In this document: positions 57,937 to 64,000 of the stretch, in pieces
Position numbering within the stretch: the stretch's first letter is position 1
Layout of the letters: the number at the start of each line of letters is the position of its first letter
Assembly (NCBI RefSeq): GCF_020921035.1
Contig: NC_063155.1
Span: forward strand, 31,489,294 to 31,553,293
Origin: Rhodamnia argentea
Taxonomy: Eukaryota; Streptophyta; Magnoliopsida; Myrtales; Myrtaceae
DNA: 64,000 nucleotides
Direction of reading: 5' to 3'
Notes under the pieces: generated by a model
Told to the model about the DNA's origin: nothing
Seen by the model: the letters and a program-made list of their open reading frames with translations, nothing else
Database searches by the model: none
Program-made: the position numbers and the translations under genes

Positions 57937-59504
57937 ATGACTCTTCCCCGTTCACTAACCCATCTCCTTCTCCCTCATTTCCTCCTTCTCCGTCTGCTTC
58001 TGGTTGCGCTTCAATGGCGAACATCATCTTCAGCTATACTCATAAGCTTGAAGAACCACCGTACCACTCACCACAGCCGAACCCCCACGCTCCGAGCCAA
58101 CCAGACCACGTGCCCGATCTTCTCCGGCACGTGGGTCCGTGACGACTCCCTCCCTCTCTACCAGTACACTTGCCCATTCATCGACCCGGAGTTCAACTGC
58201 CAGATGTACGGCCGACCCGACTCGGGCTATCTCAAGTACCGGTGGAAGCCTCTCAACTGCGAGCTCCCCAGGTACTTCATTTACCACTTCCTCGTTCTTC
58301 TTCCCTTTTTCCTTTTCGGATTTGTTGTCTGTGGTCAGTGAATGGAGGGTCTGGTTTGATGCGTGCGAAGGTTCAGCGGGGTTGAGTTCTTGGAGAGAAT
58401 GAGAGGGAAGAGTGTGATGTTTGTGGGCGACTCGCTGGGTAAGAATCAATGGGAGTCGTTGGTCTGTCTGATCTATGCCGATGCTCCTCAGACGCAGACT
58501 CAGATGGCCCGAGGTGATCCTCTCTCTACTTTCAAGTTCTTGGTAATGTCCCTCAATCTAATCTCACCTGCATTTCCATTTTCATCCGAACCCACATCTG
58601 AAGATTTGCTCTTATTTGCATTTTCAGTTTAGAAAAATTCAGAAGGGTTTTGGGAAGGAAAAAAAAATAAAGAAAATGGGGATTTTCAATCGGGTCCAAG
58701 AAATCATTTGAAAATTCAGGTCTCGCATGGGACCCAAAAAGCTGTGTTTGGGGTCAACACTTTTTCTGGGCAGTTGTTGCCAGCTGCAATACATAAGATC
58801 TGAACCCTGGCAGTGGAACCTCCCCCAGAATTCAAGTTTTGGTCTTTTATTAATAATTTTAGTACTGCTATGTGTTTTTTTTTTTTTTTTTTTTGGGGGG
58901 GGGGGAGTTTTCACCCCTGTTGTATGTCATGTTTGGTGAGCAAGTTTGTGCGTTTTTGTTAATTGAGGTTTATTGTAACGACAAGGCAGGACTATGGCGT
59001 GACCATATCGTTCTATAAAGCCCGGTACTTGGTGGACATAGACGTGGTGCAAGGTCGGAGAGTTCTCCGGCTTGACGACATCTCCGGCAACGGCAACGCT
59101 TGGCGGGCGGCGGATGTGCTGTCGTTCAACACGGGTCACTGGTGGAGCCATACAGGATCTCTCCAAGAGTAGGCAAAAACAGCTTCTTCCCTTCCCCTTT
59201 TTCCTGTTTATGATTTTGCATTATGATTGTTTTAGACTCGTTACTTCGAACCGAATAAATAAACAAAGAAAAGATGGAGAATTTTTGGGGAGGGATTATA
59301 TTGGACTAAGTAATGACTGGATTGGAAACGGTGGATGGGCCTAGGTGGGATGTGATGGAATCAGGAGGGACGTATTACCAAGACATGGATCGTGGGGTGG
59401 CCATGGAGAGAGCGCTTCGAACATGGGCCAAGTGGGTCGATGCCAATGTTGACCGCACTCGAACCAGCCTCTTCTTTCTCGCCATCTCCCCTACTCACTA
59501 CAAG

Positions 59505-59554
<50 letters not shown>

Positions 59555-60563
59555 TCTTATGGCAATTGATGTAGAAAATGAACTAGGGAAGAACAACTCA
59601 ACTGTTGATGATTCGTTGTACAAGCAGTTGTGCAAGACAAACCATCTGTCTACTGATCAGATGGGTGTAACAATTAGTGTAAAATATCTGTTATGTTCTC
59701 TGGAATTATTGTTTTGGCATTCTGTAAGCAGTTCTCTGTATGTGCAAGCAAAAGGTCCTCAAATCTGGGCAATTTTTCTAAGCTCCTTCGTAATATCTGA
59801 AGAAAAAGTATGGATTCTAGCATTTGAAAAACTGGTTGGATGTTGGAGTGATGTGAATGGAAGCTATGCAGGTTGCGCAAGAGCTTGTATTAGGCTCGTC
59901 TGTGTCGTTGCCAGCCTCCTTCCCTGTTTCTATAAGTCTATAATCCGTTGTATAACATAAGCCGGCTCATCAACTTGTGTCGTTCGCATGCCTAACAAGA
60001 TAATGTTGAGGTTTATTGTACCTTAAGAATGTTGGTGAGTGTGAAGGAAAAAAAAAAAAACTCATTCATGCTATAAGGTTGAAGCCAGCTTCCTCCATCT
60101 TTGATATGAAATCCAACTGGAAAAATTATTGGCCAAACATGAACCTCTGTCTAGCTCATCCTTTCAGCTGTTTCTTTTCTTTGAGTAAAAATGTGATTGA
60201 ATCAAGTGACTGTATGACATGTACAGCCCGGCTGAATGGAGCGCTGGAGCAACAGCCAGCACAACCACCAAAAACTGTTACGGCGAGACGGTGCCGATGA
60301 GCGGAACTGCATATCCGGGTGAATACCTAGAGCAGATGAGAGTCATAGATGAAGTACTTAAAGACATGCATAGTCCTGCATATCTTCTCGACATAACGAT
60401 GCTCTCAGCTTTGCGAAAAGACGGACACCCTTCTATCTACAGCGGCGAACTGAGCCCAGAGCAAAGGGCTCACCCTGATCGTTATGCTGACTGCAGCCAT
60501 TGGTGCCTTCCCGGCTTACCTGATACTTGGAACCAACTTTTTTACACAGCTTTGTTTTATTGA
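57937..60563 (+). CDS. PMR5-like TBL polysaccharide O-acetyltransferase
   Basis: Five exons, 57937-58271, 58371-58542, 58990-59168, 59345-59503 and 60227-60563, join in phase to 393 residues. A hydrophobic N-terminus ([16 protein letters not shown]) should act as a Golgi signal anchor. The TBL domain follows ([35 protein letters not shown]), then the PC-esterase domain with the GDS nucleophile motif (Gly131-Asp132-Ser133 in [13 protein letters not shown]) and the Asp370-x-x-His373 motif in [17 protein letters not shown]. The family acetylates cell-wall polymers. Wording such as [12 protein letters not shown] and AISPTHYNPAEW is closest to PMR5 (powdery mildew resistant 5) relatives. The last intron starts with a (CT)n run (59506-59551). 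Confidence 0.93.
59506..59551. repeat. (CT)n microsatellite at an intron start
   Basis: About 22 CT units begin two bases after the donor GT of intron 4 in the PMR5-like gene, making an unusual pyrimidine-rich 5' end of the intron. Confidence 0.95.
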
Positions 60564-61273
60564 TCTTCCTCTTGTTATGATGTACACTAATTGGCAATTG
60601 TAACAATTTAATTCTCTGCCTCTGCCGGCAATTCTATGGGGGAGTGCAAAGATGAAAATGTCTCCTTTTGTCATGTAAAGAAGACTCAGAGCATATTGTT
60701 TTTGCTGAGAAGTGAGGTGACTCATTTTCACTTAGCATCTACCTATTTAACTACTTAGGTTATGTTGGATTTTGGCAGATTTTCCTTTCTATTGTGTAAG
60801 AATTATATTGTCCATACCAAAATTTCATGGTGCGAGAGTTCTGAGTCTGTTGATTTTAATAGGACTCGAATTTACAAGCTGGAACTAGTTTCTTCCCTTC
60901 TCCTTGCTTAACAGTAAACATGTATATGTAAGAAAAATCGCAGAAGTAAAGATTGGAAAGCAAAACTTAAGCGCGGAATCATTATGCAAAACTACATGTT
61001 CAGGAGGGTAAGAACACTGTTACCCGAGTTGGTTCATGTAAACAGGAACACGGTTTATATTGAAGTTAAGATACAAGCTTTGACCATACCACGACACAAA
61101 CCTTTAGCTGCTTAAAGCAAAACAAACGTCAAGAAGGTAAATGGTATTACACATATCAAGATACATTGCCATCCGAACTAGAAAGCAACTATTCACATAA
61201 TGCTGACATGATTTGATTAGCAAAGCTCTCACAATGAAGCTGGCGAAGGACTGCTGCCCCTAGAAAGCAAATA
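60564..61273. other. Convergent 3' ends, nothing else seen
   Basis: Contains the 3' UTRs of the PMR5-like and asparagine synthetase genes, which converge here. No open frame or repeat of note. Confidence 0.6.
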
Positions 61274-64000
61274 CTAGCTCTGGATTGCCAGTCCAGCAGT
61301 AACTTCCATCATACTCCTTACGTCCCCTCCGATATCCGATGGCACCATTCCACCATTAACGGCGGCCACATGCTCGTCATAAGCTGAAAGGTGAACCCCG
61401 AGTGCAGCCCTGCCGGAAGGATCAAGGTTATTCGACCATGCAGCGTCCCACTCTATAGCCTTGGCAGTGCTGCATGCTATACTTGGTCCTCCGGGAACAG
61501 TCAATCTCGCTGAGTTCTGCATGATCAGAAAAACATGACCTCGCCAGCACTAGCTAATATGGACTGGCTTGCTACTTAAAAGTGAACTTAAGAAAGTTCA
61601 GAAAGAACACCTGTGGGAAGAACCTCTCGAAAGTCATCCTATAGTAGTAGGCTTCCTTTGTTGTGGGAGTGTTATACGGGAAGATATGTGAAGCATGCTG
61701 CATCATTTTATCTGTGACCTGACAAAAGTATCAAGCGGGCGATCGTAAGCAGTTGAATGTGATCCTATACAATGTTGAATATGGGGAAAAAGTCGAGAAG
61801 ATAGAAAATCATTGCAAAAGTAGTTGGAAGAGGCGTACATGTTGGGCCGCATGTTCTTTAAGGCCATCAATCCAACTGTAGCCGACACCGTCGCTAAACT
61901 GTTCTTTCTGCCTGTACAGGATGTGCTGCAGAGCATCATACTGAACACATCAACCCAAAGGTCCAAAGGTTTTGACAGTTTTTGTTGAAACAAATTTTCA
62001 GACTACAATTATCACACCTTTGGCAAGTATGGATGCTCCTCGTCATCAAAGGCCTTCCGAAGCACCCATTTCTCTGTACGTCCTTCTTCTGGTTTCACCT
62101 GCATATGTGTTCAAATTACAATCTGTCGTTTCAAATTACAATCTCGCGGTGCACAACTGATTCTCAAGAACAATACGAACAAACAACCACCATAACATGA
62201 TTGATGGCATTGTCTTTTACCATTTTCCACTTAGGGTCGATTGACATCGCAAGATTGATGAACTCTTTATCCAAGAAGGGAACACGGGCTTCCAAACCCC
62301 ATGCAGAAGTAGCTTTGTTGGCTCTCAAGCAATCATATTGGTGGAGGGCTTTAATCTGCTGACAATTTACACATGCAGGATTATCTTTGACATAACTTAT
62401 TTTCCAAGAAACTCCCATAGACAAGGGTTTTGTCAATAAACTTTTTGTCACCTTGCGACATGCTTCACGATGAAATTCTTCTTTGTTGGGTGCCTTGTGG
62501 AAGTATAGATATCCACCAAAGATCTCATCAGCTCCTTCACCAGAAAGCACCATCTTCACACCAAGCGACTTGATCTTACGAGACATTAGAAACATAGGGG
62601 TGCTTGCTCTAATTGTTGTCACGTCATATGTCTCAATGTGGTATATAACATCTTCAATAGCATCAATGCCATCCTGTCGTAGTTCATACAGAGGAAATCA
62701 CAGGTTGCAAAGATATTATCCAATCATATCAAGAAATTTAAAAAAAAAAACATAGAAATGAATTCAAGTTTTAGCAAAAGTACCTGCACAGTAAAGTAAA
62801 ATTCATGGTGAACTGTGCCCAAATAATCCGCAACTTCCTTTGCAGCCTTTAGATCAGGTGAACCCTGCTCGACAGATTAGCACTTATGAGATCTAGAAAA
62901 GCATCTCCTCAAGTTCTGATTTCCCAGATATAATCTGTGAAATACCTCTAAACCAACACAAAATGAATGGAGTTGTGCCCCCCATTGCTTTGCAGCTTTC
63001 GTGCTTGCCAAATGACGTGCAGTGACAGAGGCAACAAGTGATGAATCTAGGCCTCCAGAAAGCAAAACTCCAAAGGGGACATCAGTCATCAGTCTTTTGA
63101 CCACAGCCTATGAATTCACTCACAGATTAGGTCTCCCATCAAAATTTCCAGTTGGATGATTGGAACAAAGAATGGATCACTTACATTTTCAAAAGCACGC
63201 CTTAGAACAAGAGGATCATAAGGAATTGAGGGGATTGCCTCTGAGAACCAAGGCGGATTATACCACCTTCTAAGTCCTCCTTGCTTGCTTGAGTACAGAT
63301 GACCAGGTGGAAAGCACTCAAAATGCTCGCAATCATCGTTCAGACCTTTCAGTTCTGATGATATCCAGACTGAGCCTGAACATAAACAGCAAAAGAAATG
63401 TTTACCATACTTAGATATCTACAAACCTTTGTTACTCGTTTCTAACTCGCAAGGTCTCTCTGCGAGGTTTTACCGTCTAGTCCCCATCCGATGTAGAGGG
63501 AAGTGATCCCGATAGCATCGCGGGCAACGATAAAGCTGTTGTCTCGCTTATCCAACAGCACAAGGGAGAACATTCCATCTAGCATCTCCACAAAACTCTC
63601 CCCATATTCTTCATACTATCAGAGGCAATAAAAAGTAAAGGTGGTAGTTTGTTAGGTCTGCCATGGTACTATATTGAATCAAACTAGGGACTGCTAAGAT
63701 ATCCAACTATCAAGTCAAACAAAATTTTAGGCTGGGAGTTTCGTGCACCACTGCGAGCTGCTCTTCAAAGCTTAAATTAGATGAAGGGATAAGTCAACAT
63801 GTAAATGTAGTAACATAGACAATTGACTGATGAGGAGATATCTGGTCAAGAATTAGATAGCTGCTTAGTATTCTAGGAAAAAAGACGAGGAAGTGGAAGT
63901 ATGCCAAGGGGCTCACCAGATGTGCAATTACATCACAATCGCTACCAGTTCTGAATTTGTGGTGAGGCAAAAGCCTCCTGAGCTTTTCATGGTTGTATAT
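61274..64000 (-). CDS. Asparagine synthetase (glutamine-hydrolysing), C-terminal part
   Basis: Eleven exons are visible in transcript order: 63917-64000 (continues outside), 63474-63615, 63186-63375, 62946-63107, 62784-62864, 62452-62673, 62221-62355, 62018-62098, 61839-61940, 61611-61718 and 61274-61516. They cover the end of the glutaminase domain and the whole synthetase domain. The ATP-pyrophosphatase motif [13 protein letters not shown] and the downstream [17 protein letters not shown] and [14 protein letters not shown] are intact. The enzyme makes asparagine from aspartate using glutamine nitrogen, in the cytosol, for nitrogen transport. The N-terminal MCGI glutaminase exons lie beyond base 64000, so ASN1- versus ASN2-type cannot be settled. 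Confidence 0.94.

Noticed and set aside
57711..58142. 143-codon frame overlapping exon 1 of the PMR5-like gene
   Set aside because: A different reading frame from the conserved TBL domain; its length is helped by the (CT)n tract.
1..64000. CRISPR arrays, bacterial operons, ribosome binding sites
   Set aside because: No spaced direct-repeat arrays; spliced plant genes throughout, so prokaryotic features are not expected.

Overview
This is a stretch of nuclear DNA from a flowering plant, almost certainly a eudicot. It has intron-rich protein genes with GT/AG junctions, AT-rich intergenic DNA full of short DNA transposons, many (GA)n/(CT)n tracts next to genes, and old insertions of plastid and mitochondrial DNA. 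All protein families are plant ones. A woody Myrtales/Myrtaceae-type genome is my guess only. Coordinates of spliced genes come from joining exons by hand with matching phase; no transcript was available.

Layout. 1-4795: the first exon of an unidentified minus-strand gene at the left edge, then transposon-rich DNA. 4796-9053 (+): a complete phosphoinositide-specific phospholipase C, 9 exons. 11077-13503 (-): an intronless CRINKLY4-related receptor kinase. 15613-16817 (-): a small TRM/LONGIFOLIA-type protein. 18880-23491 (-): a long U-box/armadillo E3 ligase, 5 exons. 23745-24716: a Mutator-like element carrying a captured piece of a TLC-domain gene. 26213-27823 (+): a selenoprotein-T homologue with Cys in place of Sec. 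29092-30584 (-): a two-exon gene for a PSY (tyrosine-sulfated) peptide precursor, easy to miss because each exon is tiny. 31000-34730: transposons, including a PIF/Harbinger-like element and a long-terminal-inverted-repeat element.

34738-48010 is the most complex part. A unit holding an old plastid atpA fragment followed by a 2-oxoglutarate-dependent dioxygenase gene (GA2ox-like) is present twice in tandem. The first copy (37619-39257) looks intact, but a 1.3 kb hAT-like element sits in its upstream region. The second copy (41015-42548) is a pseudogene, and its 3' flank is split by about 5 kb of mosaic DNA. That mosaic contains plastid rps12, mitochondrial rrn18 and cox1 pieces, a broken tRNA-Leu, a retrotransposon gag scrap and a near-perfect 55-bp-arm palindrome.

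48900-64000 returns to ordinary genes: an 11-exon nuclear Agenet/PHD/GNAT protein of the IDM1-like type (49115-56501, +), a PMR5-like TBL wall polysaccharide acetyltransferase (57937-60563, +), and the 3' eleven exons of a glutamine-dependent asparagine synthetase (61274-64000, -) whose N-terminal glutaminase exons lie outside the window.

The genes do not form a pathway. They are independent loci covering lipid signalling, receptor kinase signalling, ubiquitin ligation, peptide hormone, chromatin, cell wall and nitrogen metabolism.
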